Source: Leucaena leucocephala
Taxonomy: Eukaryota > Streptophyta > Magnoliopsida > Fabales > Fabaceae
Assembly (NCBI GenBank): GCA_037074615.1
Contig: CM073558.1
Span: forward strand, 9,114,001 to 9,178,000
Reading direction: 5' to 3'
DNA length: 64,000 nucleotides
Each line of letters starts with the position of its first letter. The first letter of the stretch is position 1. Below, in pieces: positions 54,919 through 64,000 of this stretch. The translations under genes were made by a program, and so were the position numbers. The notes under the pieces were generated by a model that worked only from the letters and a program-made list of their open reading frames with translations, was not told where the DNA came from and ran no database searches.

Positions 54919-57137
54919 TTGTGTTGCATGCATAGGAGAACTGAACCATTAGTCCCTTTTGACACTGAAATTGAGGGGAAACTTAGGAAACTGAGAAAAG
55001 AATTTAGAGAAGAAGCAACTAGTAAAGTTGTAGCTGAAGAAGAGGAAAAATCAACAAAATCTAGTTCATCCTCTAGTGTCACTGGATCTGAAATTGGACT
55101 TAATTTAAATATTCCATTAGAAATTTGTAGTATGGATGAGATTAATCCTAATGGGCATAATAGATATAATAGAAAAGGAGAAAATGAAATACCAATTAAT
55201 GTTGAAGATAATAGAAGTGTGAGGGAAATAAACTATTCTCATGTGAATTATGATCCTTATGGTTTTTTACACTGAAAAAACTAATTTTGAAATTAAAGGA
55301 GCTTTGATTATAGCCTTACCTAAATTTCATATTTTTACAAGAGAATATCCACATCAGCACTTACAAACCATGGATATGATATGCTCTTTAATGAAGCCTC
55401 CAATAACTACGTTGGATTACGTTGTAAGGAGGTGTTTCCATTTTACTATGGAAGGGAAGGCTAAAGAGTGGTTATACAATCTCCCAACTCATTTCTCAAC
55501 TTACATATGATCAATTGAAGTCAACATTTTTAGAACAATTCTTTCCAAGCTCTAAAACAACTCGGATGAAGAAGGAGATTACAAAAATTTTACAACAAGA
55601 TGGAGAGTCATTACATGAATATTAGACAATATTTATCAACTTGTTGGCTTGATGTCCATATCACAACATGATAAAGGTTGATTTAGTAGACATTTTCTTT
55701 GATGGTCTACTTCCTCACAACAAGGTATCCCTGAATGTAGCACCAAATAGATCTTTTAGAAATAAAAGTCCACAAGAAAGTTGATAGTTATTCCAAAAAA
55801 TAGCTAATGAAGATCATCAAAGTGAGGATCTAAGAAGAATGCTTACATCATCTTCAGGTAATTCAAAAGAGATTTTGGCAGAAATAGCAGCTTTAGGAAA
55901 TCGAATGGAAAAGAGAATGACTTTACTTGAAAAAGAGCTACATTATACAAAGAAAGTTCATGCAATGAAACCTCACAAGCATTAGTTATAGGGTATGAGT
56001 TATGCAATTCAATAATGCATGCTAAATTACATGTGATAGACAATATGAAGAAGTAGCAGCAATGTATCAATGTAGAGACAATCAATACGAGAAGAGAGAC
56101 CCATACTCTAGCACATACAATCCTAGTTGGAGAGACTACCTAAAGTTTAGGCAAGGGAGTAGGGAAAATAGGCCAAACTAATTCAAAGGAGGTGATGCTT
56201 TATCAAGAAACTACCAAAGTAATGTAAGTTATATGGTTCCTGCTTAACCTAATACTTTAGTAGCATCAAGACCAGATGAGACTTCTCAATTATTGAAGAG
56301 TATGGCTGCACAAATAAACAACATAGACAGTAGAATGACCAATATAGATACAAGCTCAAAGAGAATGATGGTCAGTTCACCTTCATAGCTTCAATTCTTT
56401 AAAGTATGCAGAAGGATAATACAGATGTACACAGGAAACTTGAGGAGTTAAGTTCTAAGAATACTAATATTTTTAGTAATTTAATTAAAGTTTTAAATAT
56501 AGTGAGTGACATCCAAACAAAGAGCAGTGGTAGTATACCTTCGAATATTATTATTAATATGAAAGTTCTAAATGCTATATCACTCAGAAGTAGGAGAAAA
56601 GTTCATTTTAAGGAAGATGATACACCAAGAGACTATGATACACCAACTGAGGATATGAAAGACCTTGAAGCTGAAAATAAATCATTATAACAAATAAAGA
56701 TTGGGAAATCAAAGAGGGAGAAAGAAAAATAACTTATGATTAAGAAAGCTACCCAATAGGGGAACTCACAAGAGGAAATACAAGATAAGCAAGAAGAGGA
56801 AGTGATAATCTAAAGTCTAATGTATATAGGGAAACAAGCAGAGGAGAAGGCAGAGTCAAGCGGGCAAGGAGCCTATATGCCTTTAGGTAAGGAGGTAAGT
56901 ATAAAGGATCTCCTTTTTCCTAAGGCTTATTTTGCTAGAAAGAAAATGATTAACCTTGAATTTACAAAAGATGCTTTTACTTCTTTTAATAAAATTGAAA
57001 TAAATATTATTGTAGTTGAATTCCTCAAAAGAAACCCTAAGTATGCTAAATTTTTAAAAGAGTTGTGTGCTGATAAGAAAAAGTTTAGGCCTCTTGAGAG
57101 AATTCAGGTGAGTGCTAATGTGTTATCACTTGTTTAG
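54919..57137 (+). pseudogene. Athila-like gag, broken
   Basis: Starts in the open frame at 54919 with RRTEPLVPFDTEIEGKLRKL, then Ser-rich and Asn-rich residues. A frameshift near 55260 leads to KGALIIALPKFHIFTREYPH, HLQTMDMICSLMKPP and GKAKEWLYNLP, the core of the retrotransposon Gag domain. It continues with QLKSTFLEQFFPSSKTTRMK and a decayed zinc-knuckle region (55960-56060), then DNQYEKRDPYSSTYNPSW, a coiled-coil-like stretch (56406-56690), and PLGKEVSIKDLLFPKAYFAR up to NPKYAKFLKELCADKKKFRP (57100). Multiple stops and frameshifts. Confidence 0.88.
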
Positions 57138-57710
57138 GCTAAATTATAGGTTAAGTGCCAAGACCAAGGATCTTATACAACCCATGCACTATAGGAAATG
57201 TTCATATTATGGAGTGTTATTAGATCTAGGGGCTGCCATTAACGTAATACCTTAGTCGGTATACGTAGCCTTAGGTATTAATAATCTTAGACACACAAGT
57301 GTAGTGCTCTAATTAGTTGATAGATCAATTAGTTATCCTAAGGGAATTCTTGAGGATATTCTAGTATAGGTCAAGGACTTAGTGTTTCCAACTGATTTCT
57401 ATGTTATGGATATGTCCAGTGAGCTAGTGAATGAGAGTACTTTGATCATAGGTAGACCTTTCCTCCAAACTTCCAAGATAATTATTAGTATGAAGCATAG
57501 TTTCATTACAATGGAAGTTGGAGGACATGTAGTAACTTTCAATATAAATGAAGTAATGAAATATTGTTTTGACAATTCTACTTTTGCTGGGTTGAATGCT
57601 ATTGATTATGTTTTTGAAGAGGCTAGGGATGAGCATGAATTGATTTTATATGATGGGTATGATTCTTTGCTGCATAATTCCCAAAATTTCCATGAAATAT
57701 CTCAATAGCA
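57138..57710 (+). pseudogene. Athila-like aspartic protease region, broken
   Basis: YGVLLDLGAAINVIP near 57210-57250 matches the protease active site (family D-L/S-G-A-S-x-N; here DLGAA). Two stops follow, then the open frame from 57382 reads MFPTDFYVMDMSSELVNEST, LIIGRPFLQTSKIIISMKHS, FITMEVGGHVVTFNINEVMK, the usual LGRPFL end of gypsy proteases. The stretch to 57700 is the linker to RT. Confidence 0.82.
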
Positions 57711-58560
57711 TGTTGATTCAAATTCATCTTTGAGTGCTTATGATGATTATTTCACATCTCTTTCTTCTATTTATTCTTTTTCTTGCTCTTGTGAAAGTAA
57801 TGCATCATGTTTCAATTGCTTAAATGTAAATAGCATACTTTTAGTTTCTCAAGATTCCTTATTCTCACCAAATTTTAATTCAATTTCATCATTTTTAAGT
57901 AATAATGCGCTTGCATAGGATTTGTTAAGTGATTTTACAGGAATACAAGAAATTATGGAAGTTGGAGACTATGTGAAGTTGAAGACAAGCTTGAGAGGTC
58001 GCAACTTGGAATGTCAGATGTAACTAGTGAACTACAAAGTTTTTTAGTTCCATATTCCAATGTTATGGTTAAAGGGCCAATATGTTATAACTATGCTATT
58101 CCTTATTCCTATTCTAATATTACATCTCATACCTTAAGCTTTATGAATGATTTGATCTTTGATTCTCATATAGGTTTGAAGGACAATATATTTAACTATG
58201 TTGTAGTTATAGACTAACTTAAGCTTGGTGTAACATCTGAAGAGATTAAAAGCAAGATGGAGGGCTCAAATGAGCTAAACATGAACAACTTCCAGGAATC
58301 CATAAAGGGGAGTAATTCTAACTTAACTGATTTCTCTCATCTTATCCCTTCTATTATTCAACCCCCTAAATTAGAGTTAAAAGATTTACCTTATAAACCT
58401 AAGTATGCTTATCTTGAACCAGACTCGAAGTTGCTAGTAATAATTTATAGTCTTTAACTAATAGTGAAGAGTTTAGGTTGTTAAGAGTACTTAAAAAGCA
58501 TAGATAGGCTTTAGGTTGGAAATTAGCTGATATAAAAAGGATATATGCCACTGTATGCAC
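57711..58560 (+). pseudogene. Protease-RT linker, low conservation
   Basis: Broken frames rich in Ser and Asn (CSCESNASCFNCLNVNSILL), later LSHLIPSIIQPPKLELKDLP, YKPKYAYLEPDSKLLVIIYS. The latter matches the LELKPLPXHLKYAFLG-type segment just before RT in this family. Confidence 0.65.
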
Positions 58561-59124
58561 TTATAGGATTTTACTTAATGAAGATTCCAAGACAATTAAC
58601 TAACCCCAAAGGAGATTCCCATTGATCTCTGACGTGGTTAAAAAGGAAATTAGTAAATTGCTAAAGGCAGGGATTATATATGCTATATTAGATAGTGAGT
58701 GGGTATCGCCTATTCATGTAGTGCCTTAAAAGAGTGGAATGATAGTAATGAGGAATGATAATAATGAATTAATTCCTACTAAAGTATAAAATTCTTGGAG
58801 GGTTTATATCGATTGAGAAATGTCATTTTATGGTAGATAAATGCATAGTCTAAGACATTTAATATCTAAGAATTGGATGGAGGTAGATAAAGCTAAGATT
58901 GAGGTTATTTCTTCTCTTCCTTATCCCAAATCTTTAAAGGAATTGAGGTTATTCCTAGGACATGATGGATTCTATCGAAGATTCATTAAAGATTTAGCAA
59001 GATTGCATTTCCACTTTCTACACTTATGCAGAAAAGATATAGAGTTCTATTTTGATGAGACTTGCAAGAGATTATTTAACACTCTTAAATCTATGCTTAT
59101 TACACTACCCATACTTGCTGCTCC
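58561..59124 (+). pseudogene. Athila-like reverse transcriptase with core deletion
   Basis: Broken RT: PQRRFPLISDVVKKEISKLL, KAGIIYAILDSEWVSPIHVV, NDNNELIPTK, then SWRVYID joined almost directly (about 58818) to EKCHFMVDKCI. The palm region between them, including the YVDD catalytic motif, is missing (on the order of 400-450 bp by comparison with the family). It continues EVDKAKIEVISSLPYPKSLK, ELRLFLGHDGFYRRFIKDLA and FYFDETCKRLFNTLKSMLIT, the RT thumb/connection. Non-functional. Confidence 0.88.
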
Positions 59125-59500
59125 TAATTAGTATTTAGATTTTGAGCATTCATGTGATGTATCAAATGAAGCTATAGGTGCAATGCTAGGATAGAAAGAT
59201 GGTAAGCTATCTAAAGTCATTTCATATGCTTCTAAGACATTAGATAGTGCTTAAAAGAACTACACCTCCAATGAAAAAAGAACTCTTTGCCATTGTGTTT
59301 GCACTTGATAAATTTAGATCTTATCTTTTGAGTGCTAAAGTGATTATATACATTGACCATACTGCTGTAAAGTTCTTGTTTAAAAAGCCACAGTCTAAAC
59401 CAAGGCTTCTCTGATTGATACTATTACTTCAAGAGTTTGATGTAGAGTTGAGAGATCGAGCTGGAAAGGTGAACCAAGTTGCATATCATCTAAGAACATT
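59125..59500 (+). pseudogene. Athila-like RNase H, broken
   Basis: LDFEHSCDVSNEAIGAMLG, a stop, KDGKLSKVISYASKTLDSA, a stop, KNYTSNEK, then after a frameshift KELFAIVFALDKFRSYLLSA, KVIIYIDHTAVKFLFKK and LLLQEFDVELRDRAGKVNQV. Family RNase H of the reverse-transcriptase-linked type (RT_RNaseH). First catalytic Asp is in DVS; decayed. Confidence 0.82.
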
Positions 59501-59759
59501 ACCGATAGAGACAAGGGGAGTACTTAGTTCTAATTTTATCTATGATTCTTTCCCTAATTAGTCTCTTTATTTGGTTACTGTTGTGGAACCTTAGTATGCT
59601 CATTTAGTTAATTTCATTGAAATTGGCCTAATTTCATCTAATTGGTCTAAATTTTAGGCCCAAAAGCTCAAGAGTGAATATAATACTTTATTTCAGATAA
59701 ACCTTTTATGTGGAAGTTGTGTTCTGATCAAGTATTAAGACTATGTGTTCTTGAACAAG

Positions 59760-60810
59760 ATCATAAATCAGTTTTATAAGCTTGCCATTTGTGGGTTTGT
59801 AGGGGTCATTTTGGGGGAAAAGGATTGTACTTAGGGTCCTTGAATCCAATTTCTATTCACTGTCCCTTTCAAAGATACCTTTGAGTTTTATAGAGCCTGT
59901 GATAGATGCGAAAGATTTGGGGGATTAGCAAATGTCATGAGATGCCAGAATAACCTATTCTATTTTGTGAGGTTTTTGATGTATGGGGAATAGATTTCTT
60001 GGGACCTTTTCTACCTTCAATAGGATTTTATTACATTTTTTTGGTTGTCAACTATTTATCTAGGTGGGTAGAGGCTATTCCTATAAGACTAGATAATGCT
60101 CAAACGGTCTCCAAATTTCTAAGGTCTCACATCTTTAATAGATTTGTAGTACCTACAGCATTAATTAGTGATCAATACACCCATTTTTGTAATAAGTTAA
60201 TCAATAACTTATTGGCAAAATATAGTGTAAATCATAAAGTCTCAACCCCATATTTCAAATAGGGAAATAAAGCATATTCTATAAAGGATTGTTAAGCCAT
60301 CTAATAAGGATTGGAACTTAAGACAAGATGATGCTTTATGGGTGTACAGAACAACTTTTAAAACTCCTCTAGGCATGTCTCCATATAAGACTATTTTGGG
60401 AAAAGCTTATCATATGCTTGTGGAAATAAAACATAAGACATTTTTGGCAGTGAAGGCTTATAATGAGGACCTTTTAGAAGCTAGTTCAAAGAGGTTGTTG
60501 CATATCCAATAATTAGAAGAGATTAGATTAGATGCCTACTGTAGCTCTAAAATTTATAAACTTAAGACAAAATTAATCCATGATGCTCATTTTCTTAGGA
60601 AGAGGTTTAAAGAGGGTGATAGTGTTAAGGTACTAAGCTAGGTTTAAGTTCAAACTTGGTAAATTTAAAACTAGCTAGGATGGACCTTACACAGTTGTTA
60701 AATTTCACAATTTTGGGATGATTGAGTTGAAAGAGGAGGCGACAGGCAAAATCTTTCAAGCAATTAGCCACCTCTTGAAGCTATATGAGGAATCTACTTT
60801 GCCTCCTTGA
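59760..60810 (+). pseudogene. Athila-like integrase, broken
   Basis: Zinc-binding region near 59880 (FYRACDRCERFGGLANVM); catalytic core in the open frame at 59999: FLPSIGFYYIFLVVNYLSRW, VEAIPIRLDNAQTVSKFLRS, HIFNRFVVPTALISDQYTHF, CNKLINNLLAKYSVNHKVST, PYFK. The usual HPQTNGQAE block with the third catalytic residue is deleted at about 60260. It continues in other frames: VKPSNKDWNLRQDDALWVYR, TTFKTPLGMSPYKTILGKAY, HDAHFLRKRFKEGDSVKVLS and a C-terminal GKIFQAISHLLK stretch. The first D of the DDE triad can be read upstream (FDVWGIDF-like, 59970-60000). Confidence 0.85.
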
Positions 60811-62835
60811 AGCCAGGTTGTCCCTTTCTTATCTTTTACCTTTTATATGTTTTCCTAATATGATGTATGTTTGATATATTGGTTTGAAGATTGGAAAGGG
60901 ATTATTAAGTAGGATAGTATTTATTTTTAGTTTATTTCTATTTTGAATAACAATACTTTGTTGTCCATGTGTTTTTTACTCAGTATTGGTTATCTGAGGT
61001 GTTTACACACTTAATTGCATACTATAGTTTACCCATCTTGTCATCTTTGCTTTCCTTGAATTGTGAGGTATGATTTGAATGTGACTATGTGCTTCGCTGC
61101 TGAATTTGCATTGAGTTATGTGTTAGTTTATTGGGGAGAGATTTAGGATATTGCTTTATTATTATGATTGTGTTTGTATAGCTTTATTGATAGTGAGGAT
61201 ACTGTCCAGTTTAAGTAAGGGGATATGTTTATGTTTTTGCGCTAAAAATGCCAAACTTTTTTCATAAATCCAATTTTTCATCACAAAACATTTTTGCTTT
61301 GATCTTAATATGTGATGAATTGCTGCAAATTGAACCCCCATTTTAAGTTGTTTTGTTGTTTACTAAAGAGGGTTTAATGTAAACATTGTTTTGGGCTTTG
61401 AAAATCATCATTTGGTAGCCTCTGTGGAATTTAGTCATGACATATGTGTTATATGATCGAGACCTAGGATGGAGACCTAGGATGGATCGAGACCTAGGAT
61501 GGAGACCAAATTTCAAAATATGTGTTATATGATCGAGACCTAGGATGGATCATATAACAAGACAAGGAGTCGTAACCTATGTGTAGTATCATTATGACTA
61601 AATGTGTAAGTTCAGAACAAGCACTCACTGTGAAATTTGGTCATGACTTGTACTATTTTTAGTCGCAACTAGAATGCAAAAATGTCAATTTACCTTCTCT
61701 TTGCCTTGTGCAATACTGTATAGAAGGATTCCTTTTGAACTACTAAGGTGCTGTATAATTGATTAGTTGCCCTACTGTTTCTAACCATTTTGCATAAATT
61801 GTTTTATAGAAACCATGGCCATACTTGAATTTTTGAAAATCTTAGAAATGGAATTAGAGACACTTAAGTTTTTACTATTATATGATTTTGAGTGATTACT
61901 TTTGAACTTTTAAATCATCATTTAAGAGAGTTTTTAGTTGTGATAAGTGTTGTAATGCATAGTGAATAATGAACATTGTTTGAGTGATTATTCGATTGGA
62001 TTATATCCTCTAGAACTTGTCTTGGCTCTAAGTTGAAAACTACTTGCGTATTTAAGTTATTGAATATAATAGAGGCATTCATTTCTAAACCTTTGGGCCT
62101 AAATACAAGCCATAAATTTTGATTAATTGTTTACCTATTGGACCTTCATTGCTATTCTATTGTTATCTCATTTTTGCTTGTGTCTAAATTTCATTATAAT
62201 CAAGTCAAGTTTATATTTTTACTTGAATCCATATAACTTTCAAGGAGCTTATGGAAGTATTGTATATTAAAAAAACGAAAAAAAGAGAGAATTGTGTAGC
62301 ATTTTCAAGAAGCTATATCAAAGGAATAAAGGATAAATAAGTATTCTCTGTAATAGAAAGATATAGTTTGGGGTAGTTAGATGAAATTTGACTTGTATTA
62401 TCTTTAATTAAGACACTCAATTCTCTTCTTTTCCCTTTTCCTCCATATCTCTATTGTTTCACCCTTTAAAAGACCCCTTGATTCTTAGCATAAGTGTTAT
62501 ATAGTTGAGGAGATTTAGAGCCATTACAAGCATATGGTAGGGTGTTTGCCAATTTGAATATGAGTGAAAGAACCCTAATGATGAGAGAATATAGAAAGCT
62601 AAACACTTACATCCATATAGAAAATCTATTGTGCTCATATAGTTAAGGTAAATTTTATTTAGTAGTTAATTACTTGGCGTTGCTCATATTATTATTTTTA
62701 TATTCCCAAAACATGGTGAATTAATTGTTTTAAAGTTTCACTGTGGATTATGTTGTTATTTTAGATTTAATAGCATTAGCTTAGGAGTAATTTATTTCTT
62801 TGTCTAGGAGTACAAAGTTTCAAGTGTGGGGGAAT
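60811..62835 (+). other. Athila-like 3' noncoding region
   Basis: About 2 kb between integrase and 3' LTR. No env-like or other open frame recognised. Contains a local tandem repeat (61442-61558), poly-A tract near 62270, and the polypurine tract at its end (62823-62835). Confidence 0.6.
61442..61558 (+). repeat. Local tandem repeat of GAGACCTAGGATGG
   Basis: The 14-mer occurs four times (about 61459, 61472, 61489, 61534), and a longer phrase ATATGTGTTATATGATC plus the 14-mer occurs twice (61442 and 61517). Recent slippage or a duplication. Confidence 0.85.
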
Positions 62836-63781
62836 TGATAGGACGCAATTTGAGTATGGTTTCTTTATATTTTTAAGGGTTTTATGGGAAATTTACCATT
62901 CATTTTATGCCTGTAATAGTGCTTTTGTGTTCATACGTGATTGTGTATGGCAATGTGCTGATTAAAGGGTTAAATGGTAAATTAACTCTTTAAAACTGTA
63001 TTTATGTTGCTTTTCAGGTAGTTGGACTTTTACTGTGAGCTTTGATTTTGAAATACAGGTATTTTAGAGGAGAATCAAGGACTAATGTGAACAGAAAAGA
63101 AATCACAAGACAAAGGGGATAAAATAAGGAAACTAGTTTCTATGGTCTATAGTCGTGACCAAAGTGTCCATAGGTCACGACCTTATTTCTTCTAGGAAGC
63201 TTTTCTGCATGTACAGGTCATGACTAGAAGGGACAGTTAGTAAAGCTGCATGTTTTTTATTAGGTCATTATAGAATTAAAGGAGGCAAGAGTAGTCAGAC
63301 AAATGGGGCTAGATTTTTGCCAGATTTGCTTAAGAAGTAGTGCACACTCTCTCTCAATATTCTCTCTACAACCTTCACACATATCTTTCATTTTTCTTCA
63401 CCTTTCCACAGATTTTCACATTTCTACATCAATTAATCCACTTCTCCTATCTTTCTCTTAACCTTTCCATCACTTTTTTCTACATTATTCATGGCATCTT
63501 TTCTAGGCAGTAATGGCAGCACAATAGGAGCTATGAGAAGGTAGAAATTTAGTGTCTTGGTGATGGACATCATATCTTGAGCTCATGGACTGCACTAGGG
63601 AGTTTTCTATCTTAATCTCACATATTTCATATTTTGACATTTATAGATTTGGGATTTGATTGTAAGAATAGGGATTGAATGTAGATTGATTATTCTCATA
63701 TTAGATATTTGTAATTGACATTGGATGATGAGATTGTTCATTTTAATATAAATATTTCAGTTTTGATTTCTTGATAGTTGG
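62836..63781 (+). repeat. Athila-like 3' LTR, cut by family A insertion
   Basis: Starts TGATAGGACGCAATTTGAG after the polypurine tract; matches the left-hand LTR. Stops at 63781 ('gatagttgg'), where family A sequence begins; the remaining ~0.7 kb presumably lies beyond the window. Confidence 0.88.
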
Positions 63782-64000
63782 TGTCATATCCAAATTTTTA
63801 GGCCTAGAAGCCTAATATGTAGCTTGAAAAAGGTATGCTACCAGGCCCTGTTGAGCAGAAGTCCCAGAAGTATACAAATGATGTTTAAGGACTAAATTAT
63901 AAATAGTGAAAGTCCCTGGGCCATAATGGTCATTTTAGAAAAGAAATGTATGTTTCTTGGGAATTGAGCCGCCAGAGTACTTGAGCTTGATCAGAGGCCA
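63782..64000 (+). repeat. Family A LTR, copy A6 (continues off window)
   Basis: TGTCATATCCAAATTTTTAG then AAGCCTAATATGTAGCTTG, matching A1 from 4479 over all ~200 visible bases. Inserted in the Athila-like 3' LTR. Confidence 0.85.

Larger units (their letters stand above)
53349..63781 (+). mobile_element. Athila-like Ty3/gypsy retrotransposon (right copy), degenerate
   Basis: Plus-strand element with 5' LTR (49248-49294 plus 53349-54315), PBS-like site at 54317, leader, gag, protease, RT, RNase H, integrase, a 2-kb 3' noncoding stretch, polypurine tract (GTGTGGGGGAA, before 62836) and 3' LTR (62836-63781). PR-RT-RH-INT order gives Ty3/gypsy; Gag and RT wording (EWVSPIHVVP, FLGHDGFYRRFIKDLA) fits the Athila/Tat branch. 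All genes are riddled with stops; RT and INT also have deletions. No env-like gene was recognised in 60811-62835. Confidence 0.88.

Overview
This is a nuclear window from a flowering plant. The DNA is AT-rich. It holds no intact host gene that I can recognise. It consists of nested LTR retrotransposons, a decayed DNA transposon, and about 17 kb (after removing later insertions) of broken, shuffled plastid DNA (NUPT). The plastid pieces carry stops, frameshifts and many C-to-T / G-to-A changes, so this is old plastid DNA in a nuclear chromosome and not a plastid genome. I cannot name the species.

Layout. 1-9324: 5' part of an Athila-like Ty3/gypsy element on the minus strand. Its LTR holds a solo LTR of a second family (here 'family A'), which in turn holds a copia solo LTR. 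9385-11290: decayed CACTA (TNP2-type) transposase, minus strand. About 11.4-41.2 kb: plastid mosaic with pieces of trnS-GCU, ycf1 (five pieces), rrn23 (both strands), psaC, ndhA, rpoA (two), petD, rps2, rrn16, trnG-UCC, the rbcL leader, rps15, ndhH, ndhI, rrn5, petN, a tandem array of rpl16(3')-rpl14, rpl16, rps11, psbD, rpoC1 and atpH. Two retroelements sit inside it: a family A solo LTR in rrn23 (12179-15438) and a full-length, young Ty1/copia element (29263-38373) inside the fourth rpl14 copy. 41.25-46.2 kb: anonymous AT-rich DNA with a hairpin, an LTR-like start and a promoter-like site. 46.2-64 kb: a second Athila-like element, plus strand and nearly complete in outline (5' LTR, PBS, gag, PR, RT, RNase H, INT, 3' LTR). 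Its 5' LTR is split by a ~660-bp LTR (family C), itself split by a 3.4-kb family A LTR. Its 3' LTR is cut by another family A LTR that runs off the window.

How it fits together. No genes cooperate in a pathway here. Relative order can be read from the nesting: plastid DNA arrived and part of it was tandemly amplified; then family A and copia elements inserted. The copia element is the youngest datable event. Its two 1961-bp LTRs differ at only about 16 positions by eye, and its 5-bp target duplication (GCTTC) is perfect. Its gag-pol nevertheless has a lost start codon, two early stops and one frameshift. I found no evidence of an undescribed biological system. The most distinctive items are the rpl16-rpl14 plastid tandem array, the multi-level nesting with target duplications still readable, and the LTR minisatellite that accounts for the size difference between copia LTRs.
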